This document shows, one piece after another, positions 21,469-32,080 of a stretch of 64,000 nt of DNA. The position numbers and the translations under genes were made by a program. How positions within the stretch are numbered: the first letter of the stretch is position 1; the number at the start of each line of letters is the position of its first letter. The stretch spans positions 558,001 to 622,000 of the forward strand of contig SKCR01032775.1 of the NCBI GenBank assembly GCA_019454045.1, read 5' to 3'. The notes under the pieces were generated by a model. It had not been told where the DNA came from. It did not search any database and worked only from the letters and a program-made list of their open reading frames with translations. The stretch comes from Zanthoxylum bungeanum. Lineage: Eukaryota > Streptophyta > Magnoliopsida > Sapindales > Rutaceae.

Positions 21469-22577
21469 TCTCCTTCTTTATCTTGATATAAGACCAATAA
21501 TGAAAATATATTAAACTTGAACACATTGGCGGATTTGGAACTTCTCAGCATAGGTGAGGTTTAATTATTTCAAAAAATGCAATATTTTTTTTCTATTCCT
21601 TTTAAAAATCTGTTTATTATATCAAGATACTCTCTAACATACAAGAAAGAATCACAAATTAAAGCATAAAGCGTATTTATTTACTAAAGTGCCATTTTCC
21701 TTGAAGATGCCATTACCCCAAATTTCGGGCACAAAGTTAAAAAGATTCTTGCATATATATTTTTTTCCCATGCCCACTCACTTAAGCTGTGACACTATTC
21801 CAAAACATCCAGTACTCTTTTCAATACAATATGATTAACCACTCACCAAGAAAATATTGAAGGTCAAAAAACACTCGTGTACCAGTTGATTTATTATGAA
21901 CTTTTTTTGTCTAGAACAAAACTTCACGTCATAAAATTTCAAGAAGCCAAGTTCAAAATGTTCAATATCATCCCATTTTCTTTCTTGTCAAGAAAAAAAA
22001 AAGTAAATATATATAGACAATGAAGATTTTTCAAAAAGCTCAAAATTGCCAAGCAGCAAGCAAATCAATAGCCCTAGCCCCTTTCCCTTGGTCCCAAGTA
22101 ACAGATGATAACGATAGTACAATTGCGTGTATTGAAAGTGTTTGAAAAATGTAAGCTGAAATTAATTAATTAACGTCAATGTCTTTGGATCGATCTCACC
22201 CACCAATTCAGTCACTTGTCAAAGATCCACATGTAATTAATATGAAAGAGCTAGCAACATGTCACATGCATCATGAATGATGATGATGATCTTAATTCTC
22301 ACACACACGTGTAATTGGACGTGGTCCTGAAAGTTTTTTCAGCACATGCCTTTGGCCAATTGGAGTGTAGTACATGTTATAAGCAGCGGCATTTGAGGAC
22401 CAATATCACATCAAATGTAACATCTCTATCAGTGAGTTGGGCAGAATTTTACAATTTTCATATGACACTATAATGTGAGGGGATTGACAAAAATTCTTGG
22501 GAGGATCCGATCTGGTATATTAGAATTGAATATTAATAAAAAAAAATTATATTTATTAATTGAAGGAATTGATTATG
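21469..22577. other. AT-rich intergenic DNA
   Basis: No gene, terminal repeat or RNA gene recognised on either strand. Confidence 0.5.
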
Positions 22578-22745
22578 GGTATCTATAAGAGTAGTGATAC
22601 TCTTACAAATAATCCCACAAACATTTTTACTAACCCTCTCACTGTAGCTACAGTGATTCACAGTGAATCACTGTAGCTACAGTGAGAGGGTTAGTAAAAA
22701 TGTTTGTGGGATTGTTTATAAGAATATCATTTTTGGTATCTATAA
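22578..22745. mobile_element. Palindromic fold-back MITE, perfect 51-bp arms
   Basis: 22611-22713 is an exact palindrome: 51-bp arms around a single base at 22662. Weaker complementarity extends to about 22594/22730. The direct repeat GGTATCTATAA flanks it (22578-22588 and 22735-22745), long enough for a Mutator-type 9-11 bp target duplication. The core repeats CACTGTAGCTACAGTG. No coding capacity; a transcript would fold into a long hairpin. Confidence 0.88.
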
Positions 22746-23550
22746 TATTAAAGGTAAAATTCTTATATGGATGGGTCCTTGTCCTTGAGGATCGTTATTA
22801 ATAATGTGAATGGTGAATGGTGAAACACTATAATGCTAGGCGGGAGACAAATTTTTTTGTGAAGATGAGATCAAGTACCTTATGATTGGATATGAATAAA
22901 AAAAAATTATCCTTAAGGCTCATTATATTATGATCGGGTACAGGTAAATTTTGTTATACTCATTAATTATATTATTTGTGTATAAATATTTACATCATTA
23001 TATTATACCCAATCCGTTTGCGAATAGATAGCAGACCAAATAATTTTACAATGCTGATTGAGCAACCGACAATGATTTTGCTCCAAATTTATTTTCTTCT
23101 TGTTTCAATCCCATGGCAAAATTAGTAGGTAATTAAAAGCTAGCTATTTCAGATCAAGATTGTCTAAAGATGTTTTGAACTGTTTCCAAAGGCAAATAGT
23201 GCATCAAGTAGCCCCAATAATGATACCAAGACATATGCAATAAAGCAAAATTAAGGCTACATAATCTTAATTATCGTCTTTGCTTCTCCGTCTATTATTA
23301 CTGGTACTTGTAATTTCTAGCTTCATGTACAATCCTGCTTCATTGTAGCTCACATTTCAGGCCCCATTTTGTAGTTATAATTGATAGAAAGAGAAAGATT
23401 TGCTTGAAACATCTTTAGACAAACCCAATTGCAAGAGTCAATAATATTCATTAAAGCAGTGATGTAATTGCATTTCCTAGCTAAATGTCCTACAAGCTAC
23501 ATCATCACATGCAGTTTTGATTTACATGTTAATAGATGAGTCATCAATGA
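22746..23550. other. Intergenic DNA
   Basis: No gene. It contains a separated inverted repeat (TTGTCTAAAGATGTTT near 23166 and its complement near 23407). Confidence 0.5.
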
Positions 23551-23718
23551 GCGTGGCTTTGTGGTGTAGAGTTCAGGATCTCATCTTGAGATCCTTAGTT
23601 CGAATCCAGAAAATGTGTTTCTTATAAGAATCTGGGACAATCGAGAATTTTATCTACTCTGTTTAAGTCCGGAATGGATAATTTGATAGCAGAATTTTCT
23701 ACGATTAAAACAAAAAAA
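23551..23718 (+). mobile_element. tRNA-derived SINE copy 8
   Basis: Starts GCGTGGCTTTGTGGTGTAG (A-box region), then TTAGTTCGAATCC (B-box), and ends ACGATTAAAACAAAAAAA. Short similar flanks ATGTTAATAGA/ATGTTAAGAGA may be the target duplication. Confidence 0.85.
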
Positions 23719-24508
23719 TGTTAAGAGACAAGTGTCTCCAAAAAGGAGAGCTAATATTTATAACCTAGTATTGGTTAGTTATGACTTATGAAGAGTAATT
23801 GTAATTATTATAGCCGTGCCCGTGATTTTATGAATGAGGTTTGCGGTAGAAGTACCATCAAAGTGCATGCTTAATCTTCTCCATATCTTCCTCTTCTAAT
23901 GATGTCTTTATTAACTATATGTCGACTTATATTAGAACAAAACTATCTATATAGGATCGTGACACATCTTCGATTAATTTCCGATTCTAAATAACACATT
24001 AAATTATAACATGTATTTATAGTTCATCACAAATCTCCTATATTGAATTTTGAATCACATTTTAATTCAAATCGTTGTTTAATCTTCGAGATGTTATCAA
24101 ATTAAAATATATAATGAAGTCAACGTTGAGCAGACAACATTATTAATTTAAATAGTTTATGCTAAATTATGCATTTTGTCTTCACGCATTAAATATTGCG
24201 TTACACATAAATAAGAATATGAGAGATCATTCATAATGAATTTTTGCAATGCTGTCCAAAGTGCTGCAAAGTTTTTGATAATGTTGTTACATTTTTTCAG
24301 TACATTTTTTCTTTTTATAAAAGAATATGAAATATATTAATATTATATGAGTTATCAAATTCACGTTTCGCAATTTGAATATTTAATATAAATTAATTTG
24401 TTTATATATGTGAAGGACTTTAGTTTTCATTTATTTATTATTAATATGACTTGTGATATAGGCGCTACATTGTTGTACTTAAAAAAAAACGAAGATCAAG
24501 ATAATTTT
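23719..24508. other. AT-rich intergenic DNA
   Basis: No gene or structured element recognised. Confidence 0.5.
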
Positions 24509-24650
24509 TTATTTTTTGGAATTGTTAGAAATCTCGTTGTCAAATCATTCCTATCGGACTTAAGCGGAGCATGTAAAATCTTCGGTTATCCCAGACTCTT
24601 ATAAGAAACGTACTCTCTGAATTCAAACTCATGACCTCAAAGTAAAATGT
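24509..24650 (-). mobile_element. tRNA-derived SINE copy 9 (5'-truncated)
   Basis: Minus strand; body from GGAATTGTTAGAAATCTCG through GAATTCAAACTCATGACCTC. The tRNA-like head is lost. Confidence 0.75.
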
Positions 24651-25532
24651 TTTGCAACAATTATACTTGTATAACCCTATGTACAACCTATATTACAAAC
24701 AGATAAAAAAACAAACAAAAAGTTACTACAAAATAAACAAAATTTCATAATAAGATTTTTTTTTTCCTGAATCTCTTGTAATTTAATTTGATACATAATT
24801 GTGCACAGAAAAGAAAAAAAAGTATTTTAGTAATGATAGAGTGGGCCAAGTCCAACTTGATGAGATATTGTGTGGCCCAATTCAATTTCTCTGTGAATCC
24901 AATTTAACGATGACTCGTTGTGTGAACCGGGTCGGGCGGCCCTTGACATTGTCATGGTAATTTTGCCACCCAATTATCACTTGGTTCGGATTTCTTTATG
25001 GGCATGAATATAATAAAGCTTGAAGCCATGAACCATGTCGAGCTTAAAATATATTGTCTATCAAAATTATCATGTGAGATTGTTTTTAGGCTTCAGCTTA
25101 AAGGTTTCATAAAAATGCTGACATGGCAAGGGATTTGACATGGAAATATTCGGATAGATAAAGCAACAATCAATATTCGTTATAAGAATATTAATGTCGT
25201 ATTTCTCCCTCATTCAAAAATACAAACAAAAACTGAACCTACTACACAATACAATTTCAAATTGACACGGTCCGATTTATTAATGTCGTGTCTTCCCCCT
25301 CATTAAAATTTGGGTTTTAATAAATATTAATATGTTATTATATAATAATTTTTTAGGAGAAATTACGTAGAAAATGGATGGATATACCTTGTTTTATAAA
25401 CGGATAGCTATACCATACCATACTGATAGACACTAAGACCTTATTTCGTTAATAAATATAATACATAATATATTAATCTTCATGAATATTATTTTTTCTA
25501 TAATCTTGACCGATATTATAGTATATTAATAT
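24651..25532. other. Intergenic DNA
   Basis: No gene recognised on either strand. Confidence 0.45.
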
Positions 25533-25830
25533 CATTATTTTTAAAATTAGACCGGGCCGATCGGTTGAATCGGTCGAACCAAAATTCGACCGCGAGTCCA
25601 ATTCAGTTGAATCTTAAAAATCAATATGTAAAAAACCAATCAAAACTAGTGAATCAGTCTGACCAATTTTTAATAAAAAATAAATAAATACTTTTTTAAT
25701 TTTTAATTAATTAACATTATTTATAACTTCAATAGACATTGTCAGTTCAACTGATCGAACCATTAAATTATTAAACTTTTTAAATCATTGAATCAATCAC
25801 CGATTTAATTTTTAAAATATTGAATAACAC
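25533..25830. mobile_element. Possible TIR MITE (GACCGG-type ends)
   Basis: ATTTTTAAAATTAGACCGG near 25537 and the inverse CCGATTTAATTTTTAAAAT near 25803 could be terminal inverted repeats; the left end is rich in CGGTCGAACC strings. No secure target duplication. Confidence 0.35.
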
Positions 25831-25932
25831 CCTATCAATTATCTCTATTTAAATAGACATAATTCACAATCACTATAAAATTTTGATGTCCATTTTCCTA
25901 GAAATTAAAATAAGTCATCTAATATATATATA

Positions 25933-26348
25933 CTAGTTTTTGCCCGTGCCTACGGCACGGTGTTACAGAATTTGGCCCGTACCTACGGCACGGTGTTACA
26001 GAATTAAATTATTTTATTTTTTAATTAAATGATGCCCGTGCCTACGGCACGGCACGGTGTTACAGAATTAAATGATTTTATTTTTTAATTAAATGATGCC
26101 CGTGCCTACGGCACGGTGTTACAGTATTTGGCCCGTGCCTACGGCACGGTGTTACAAAATTAAATGATTTTATTTTAACTTTCTATTGTTTTATTTGAAA
26201 ATTTGAAAATTTTGACCCTTTCCATCAATCAATTCACTCTCTTTCCTCCAATTACAATGAAATGATCTGAGCCGTTAATTAAGCCACGTAAAGAGAGCCG
26301 TTGGATGCACTCTCTTTCCTCCAACACCATTGTGCTTTATAATATAGA
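25933..26348 (-). mobile_element. Non-autonomous Helitron copy 2 with five terminal hairpins
   Basis: On the minus strand it starts TCTATATTATAAAGC after an A and ends ...GGGCAAAAACTAG before a T. Its body is collinear with 16759-17172. About five copies of the CCGTGCC-TAC-GGCACGG hairpin (near 25944, 25978, 26037, 26100, 26132); the third carries an extra GGCAC. Confidence 0.85.
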
Positions 26349-26829
26349 TTTTTTACTGCGGAGCCGCTTAAACTTAAAGCACGGTAAATAAATGCATTTA
26401 AGCCAACTTGACGATCTTTTCCACAACCAGCCTGGCAAAATACTTCTTTGAATTAACAAACGGGAAATTATCTTTCTTTCAAGTAAAGTTAAGTGAAAGA
26501 TGAGTTAAATTCAATTTTTTTTTTTACTTGTATTATTTTCTTAAAAAAATTTACTAGATGTGTATCAATTTTCACTGTTTTTCACATTTAATTTATGAAA
26601 ATTGATAAAATATTAAAAATTTAAATAAAAATGGATACATGTGAAAAAAATAATAATTTATTTCAATAAAATAATCAAACATGGTCACAGTCCAAAGACA
26701 GTGGGATCCTCCATTGAAAACAACTAACCAAATCATAATAATAAGTTAATAACAATAATAATGGCAGCATTTTTTAAAAACCAAAACAGCTTTCATGTTA
26801 ACAGCTTGCCTTTTGTATAAACCCAGACC
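26349..26829. other. AT-rich intergenic DNA
   Basis: No gene seen. Confidence 0.5.
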
Positions 26830-26887
26830 AAACCCTAACCCTAACCCTAACCCTAACCCTAACCCTAACCCTAATCCTAACCCTAAT
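26830..26887. repeat. Interstitial telomere-like tract (CCCTAA)n
   Basis: Seven uninterrupted CCCTAA units (26833-26874), one TCCTAA and one more CCCTAA. This is the six-base TTAGGG type, not the seven-base TTTAGGG usual in plants. The left edge forms a telo-box AAACCCTAA (26830-26838). Confidence 0.95.
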
Positions 26888-27844
26888 CTTCTTTTTAATT
26901 TAATAATTAATTAATGCATAATGAATGGTCCCCAACTCCCCTATTTTTGCTGAGTAAAGCCAATTATAGCCTCTGTGTGTGTCCTTTGCATTGGAGTCTT
27001 TTACGGGTCAATCGCCATTTCCAAAAAACACCCAAAAAATTATAGGCCCCCATTAATCCCAAAAATGTAAGTTGATCAAATGGGCCATATCAAATTATCA
27101 ATCAATGAAGGTACTTTTGGTTCTTGTCCTTTGACCCATTGCTCTCTTCTTTCAATTCATCATAACATAGTAACTAGTAACCAAGAAGCTACTATTGGTG
27201 AGACATTCTTGGTATAAAATTTGATCAATTTATAAATTAATTTATATTTATATTATAATATTTATAAATTAATTTATATTTTCAATCAATATCTCTATGA
27301 AACGGTGTATTTAACCAACAAATACACGTTCCACTTTCTTTTGCATCAAATGAAAAAATTATTTTTTTCTCCTTTGTTATTAATTATTTACTTACAAGCA
27401 CATATATGTTTCCTTCTGTTTTGAAAATGGAATATATAGGTAAATTTGGAAGTCAAAATGTTTGTTGAGACTCATAAATAGTCAAACGATCTGTCCTTCA
27501 AAGTTCAAATTTGCCAGAATTTAAGGCATTTTTCACAATATTTAAAATAATTTGTCGTAATATTTTACAATTCACACGATAAACTGCCACTATTTTAAAG
27601 ATGAATTCTTTTAGATGAATATTTTATCTATGAAAATAAATTAATCGTTGTTATTTGTATTTAAACTATGCCGTAAAATGAAAAGGCTGCCTTAAAAAAA
27701 GGATCAACAAAATGACCATCTATAATGTCATGTTATATTTTAAATATCATATTATTATCATGGTTAAACATATGTCGAGGCACTACACAAAGAAAAAATG
27801 GCAATTGGGGCTAAATTATGTTGAGTTATTACCAAAAAAAAAAA
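26888..27844. other. AT-rich intergenic DNA
   Basis: No gene, terminal repeats or RNA gene recognised. Confidence 0.5.
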
Positions 27845-28135
27845 AAACAATCAATTACTGACAGAAATTTTCATCGGTAAATAATAAAAAAGTGTCAATA
27901 AATAACTTTATCGATAAAAAACCATGGAATTATTCCGTTAGTAAAAATATTATCACATATTTACTGACGGAAAAAAATTTCAAATTCTTTCATTAATTAT
28001 CGTAATTTATCTCAGTAATTCAACAATTTAATATTGGTCAATTACCTACGAAAATCCGCTGGTAAAAATGATAATCAAATTTTAAGTTATTTTGTTTAAA
28101 TCCGTTAGTAAATTCTCTTGTTAATGCGATAATTT
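27845..28135. mobile_element. Possible degenerate DNA element with ACTGACGGAAA-type repeats
   Basis: Repeated diverged strings in both orientations (TTACTGACAGAAATTTTCAT, TTTACTGACGGAAAAA, AAATCCGTTAGTAAA, AAAATCCGCTGGTAAA). Many plant CACTA-type elements carry subterminal repeats of this look, but I see no CACTA ends. Confidence 0.35.
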
Positions 28136-28624
28136 TTTATATTGAGCCTTGAGGGGCCTATCCTTAGGTTGACAAATATTTAGAGAATATAAATTTACCC
28201 AACATATGTATAAATTTTATGTTTTAGCCTAACTTTTGACTCAAGTTTGTGGTTTTGTTTTGTTTTGTTTTTTTTTTTTGTTTTTTTTTTTTAATTATGA
28301 TTCCCATTGAACAGAAATTTTGGTTCCACCATTATGTAATAATATTTTTGTGGATAAGCTTATGAAAAACATGGTTCACCTATCTCACCAAACTATACAA
28401 TAAAATGAAGTGGTCTTATGTATGATGCCTTGAAAAATGAATCAACAAAAATGAGAAATTATTTTATAGAACATTCTCAACAAAAACCATCCAAAAAAAT
28501 CGTATTATATATTTTAATTGGTTAGTTCAAACAAAAAGTACGTATAGCCGTATAGGGGCTAACCTATGTTAATTTTTATGAAATTTATCTCATATAAGTA
28601 TAAATTTTATGTTTTAACCCCGTT
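28136..28624. other. AT-rich intergenic DNA
   Basis: No gene. Long poly-T with short interruptions near 28250-28295. Confidence 0.5.
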
Positions 28625-29729
28625 AAATTTGTTGATGGTGTTTTTTAAGCACTATGATGTTTAAACAGTACGGCAGAGGTAAAATGATAACTCTCTTCTT
28701 GGTCAAGATCATTAATGCCGACCCGACCACTAAAAGCCAACAGTAAGGGGCCGAGCACTTTATGATCGGTAACCTACCACTCTAGACCGGATGGTCGGGC
28801 ATTATCATATCGATATCAGCATTCTCAGTTCAGATGACTATTGTGACCGACCTCATAAAGACCGACCAGATAGCGAGATATGCTCCAGATGATAAGTTAT
28901 CATATTCTTATGGGATAAATAGATAAGTTATCATATTCTTATGGGGTGAGGAGATAAGTTATCTTATTCTTATGGGGTAAGGAGATAAGTTATCATATTC
29001 TTATGGGATAAAGAGATAAGGTATCATATTCTTATGGGGTAATGAGATAAGTTATCATATTCTTATGGGGTGAGGAGATAAGTTATCTTATTCTTATGGG
29101 GTGAGGAGATAAGTTATCTTATTCTTATGGGGTAATGAGATAAGTTATCATATTCTTATGGGATAAAGAGATAAGGTATCATATTCTTATGGGGTAATGA
29201 GATAAGTTATCATATTCTTATGGGGTGAGGAGATAAGTTATCTTATTCTTATGGGGTAAGGAGATAAGTTATCATATTCTTATGGGATAAAGAGATAAGG
29301 TATCATATTCTTGTGGGAAAAGGAAACCGTTCCTTTTGCTATTATAAATAGGAGGAGAAAGCACATTGGTAAGGAGAAGTTAGTTAATGAGAGAAAAAAA
29401 AAAGGTTGAGAACATTGTAGAATTGAGAGTTGAGAGCAGAAGTTAGTTAATGAGAGAATAAGAAAGAATCAGACTTGTAAACACAAAACAGATCAGAGAC
29501 GCATATTTCGGTAATAAAACATCGTCTGTTCTGTGCCCGTGGATGTAGGCTGGATCTGATCCGCCGAACCACGTTAAATCTCTTTGTTAATTGGTGTATT
29601 TATCTGTCTTTTGCCAAATTTACTTTTGATTCCCCCCATAACCAAACAAATTCACTATTGAAGGAGAGTTGTTCTGGGGGTAATATTCTCATATTGCCCC
29701 TGAGACTAAAATCAGCCGTCAACAAAATT
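28625..29729 (+). mobile_element. Solo LTR (1095 bp) with target duplication AAATT
   Basis: The LTR runs 28630-29724, starting TGTTGATGG and ending CCGTCAACA (inverted TGTTGA/TCAACA). AAATT lies at 28625-28629 and 29725-29729. A TATA box TATAAATA lies at 29343-29350 and an AATAAAA-type signal near 29512. There is no internal region, so the element was removed by LTR-LTR recombination. Upstream of the TATA sits a 14-unit tandem array. Confidence 0.92.
28891..29324 (+). repeat. 14 tandem 31-bp units, each with a GATAAGTTATC-type palindrome
   Basis: Fourteen units, all 31 bp, ending 19 bp before the TATA box. Most begin GATAAGTTATC, an 11-bp palindrome (GATAA-G-TTATC); three have GATAAGGTATC. 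Unit types recur in order (units 2-5 resemble units 11-14), showing block duplication. GATAAG is the plant I-box. Confidence 0.95.
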
Positions 29730-29815
29730 TATATTTTTTTCAAATATTTTTATAATTTCTCTTTTATAACCCCATCATGAGGTAATGTTTTATAACTTTT
29801 ATTGAATATGCTTAC

Positions 29816-30044
29816 AAATAACATGATTCATTCATTCATTCACCCATGTGGGTTGATGACAAATGACTTAGAACATAATTGCCAAGTTATGAGTTCGAGT
29901 ATAAATGGTGTATTTCTTTGTAAGAATCTGAGGCAGCCAACGATTTTACTTGCTCCGTTTAAACTCGAGTCGGATGATTTAATGGCGAGGTTTCCAATAT
30001 TTCCAACAAAAAAAAATAAAAAATAAATAACATGATTCATTCAT
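29816..30044 (+). mobile_element. tRNA-derived SINE copy 10 with 20-bp target duplication
   Basis: Element 29836-30024 flanked by AAATAACATGATTCATTCAT at 29816-29835 and 30025-30044. B-box region GAGTTCGAGTA is eroded; A-rich tail. This duplication length is typical of LINE-mediated retroposition. Confidence 0.93.
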
Positions 30045-30246
30045 CTCATCTAACACTTTCTCTCGAGCATTTATATGATTTGTTTTTAAAATAGGCAAAA
30101 GAGAAGAAGGTCATGAAAAGAATCTATACATACCATTTTGCAATAGACAAAATCAGAGGAAACATGTTGGTTAAAGATTTTTAATAGCTTAATGCTGAAT
30201 TTTCAATAGAAATAAAACAACTAAATTAACAAATAAAATAGTTGAT

Positions 30247-30808
30247 GTAAATCTTAGAGGTGTCAATTTGGGTCAGGATTCGTTTATTCGTTCGATTCGA
30301 TTCGCTTTAAAGCGAATACGGGTTTGAAAAAATGGATTCGTTTAATAAATGAGTCAATTCGATTCGATTCGTTTATTAAATAAATCGAATACGAATTTAA
30401 GCTCATTGATTCGTTTATTCGTTTAGGATTCGTTTATTATTTTTATTTACTAGTTATTATTAATTTTCAATTAATATTCGAGAAATTATAGCTAATTATC
30501 ATAGAAAAATTAATATTTTTCGGTATTTGGTGATGTATTTTTAGTAAATATATTAATTGCACATTTCATATATATATCTTAATGAATAATTGATGTAAAT
30601 CAAGTGTGATAAATTATTTTTTTAAATAATATCATTGACTAAACGAATAAACGAATATTCGTTTATTAAACGAATCGAATACGAATTCTGATATTAGGAT
30701 TCGTTTAATAAACGAATCGAATACGAATCCATCATATTTTGATTCGATTCGTTTAGGATTCGACACAAATTCGATTCGTTGATTCGTTTTTACACCCCTA
30801 GTAAATCT
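30247..30808. mobile_element. hAT-like MITE with AACGAATCGAAT subterminal repeats, copy B
   Basis: 546 bp (30255-30800), the inverse of 20466-21021. It starts TAGAGGTGTCAATTTGGGTC and ends TTTTTACACCCCTA. Exact 8-bp duplication GTAAATCT at 30247-30254 and 30801-30808, diagnostic of hAT insertion. No ORF. Confidence 0.92.
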
Positions 30809-31559
30809 TGATCATCACATGCCGAGTTTTGTTGTATATTGACCAGCTCTCTCTGTCAAATCTTTAACATTCTTGTCTCCCTTCACTCAATTATAAGACA
30901 TAAAGCTTACAATTGCATGCAGGACCACTGCAAAATCACCAATAATAACATTGATGTTGCTGCTTATCTTTAAGATCAATGAATATTCAAAATCACTTGT
31001 TTTTTATTTTTTTTTTTAATTTTACCCCCAGATATTTAATTTTTATTAGCTGTCTGGATTTAATTATAGGTGTCCAAATCTTAATTGAAGCTTTTAAAGA
31101 ACTGGACATCATATCTGCCACCTGAATTTTTTTATTTTTTTTATTCAATTGACAAGAAAACCTTTAATCTGATGAGAAAATTACAGAGGGTACCACTAAT
31201 TACCAAGATGTTTCAAAGGGTATATTGGCCAACAAAATTGAATTGTGTATATCTATGATTAAGATGTCACATGGCTAGAAATTACTTTCATGTGACCACA
31301 TGAGTGAGACTACTCCCATGTTATGAACCTGCAAGCAAAATATTGAGTCAAGCCAGAAAAATCTCAACTCTCTTGACTAATCCCAATTTATAAATAATTA
31401 ATTCCCCTTAAGCAGAAACAATATATAATCTAAATAAAGTAAAAACACTTCCTTATCCCAAATAAACTTTTGCAGAGCTAAAAGCCACTGGCTACTATTC
31501 TCTGTGTCATTTTATATTTACCTTATACAACTATAGTGAAAGACATACCGAGTTGCTAA
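30809..31559. other. AT-rich intergenic DNA
   Basis: No gene seen. Confidence 0.5.
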
Positions 31560-31735
31560 TTTTTATTTTTTTTAAACTCCGTCGTCAAAATCCAACTCAA
31601 GTTTAAGCGGAATAGGTTAAACCTCAAATTATCCTAAATTATTACAATAAATATATCTCTTGAACTTGAACTCGAACTCTTAATATAACAATCAAATTCT
31701 AAATACTTTACTATCAAGTCACGTCCATTGGGGGT
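31560..31735 (-). mobile_element. tRNA-derived SINE copy 11 (diverged)
   Basis: Minus strand. AACTCCGTCGTCAAAATCC..GTTTAAGCGGAATAG, TTGAACTCGAACTC and CAAGTCACGTCCATTGGGGG are recognisable. It lies about 240 bp upstream of the TATA box of the 32081 gene. Confidence 0.75.
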
Positions 31736-31976
31736 GTTAAATGATAAAAGCCATCATTTAGAATCGCATGCATAACTTTTTAAAGGTAAAAAAAATAATA
31801 AGGTTATTATCATTTAGTTCCCAAGGTGCCCATGTGATGTTCCTATATTCTAAAACACACCCTTAACTCACTTGTTTCGCCTTCACCAGACCACTTAAAT
31901 TTTAATAATCTCACCGTCCATAAACATTTTACTAACAATTACGAGACAAAATTGATTAAAAGTTTCACTTTCCCTT

Positions 31977-31982
31977 TATAAA
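31977..31982 (+). promoter_or_regulatory. Candidate TATA box of the ADELF-motif gene
   Basis: TATAAA within CCCTTTATAAATCACCACTA, 99 bp before the chosen ATG at 32081. This spacing fits a 5' UTR of about 70 bases. Confidence 0.5.
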
Positions 31983-32080
31983 TCACCACTATCTTATGCA
32001 CTTAGCTCACCAAAACCAAATTGCTCTTCACAAACCCACCAAAAATTTGGAAAAAAAAAAAAAGAAAAAGAAAGATCAGT

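Noticed and set aside
28891..29324. CRISPR-like array
   Set aside because: Units are contiguous, without unique spacers, inside a plant LTR.
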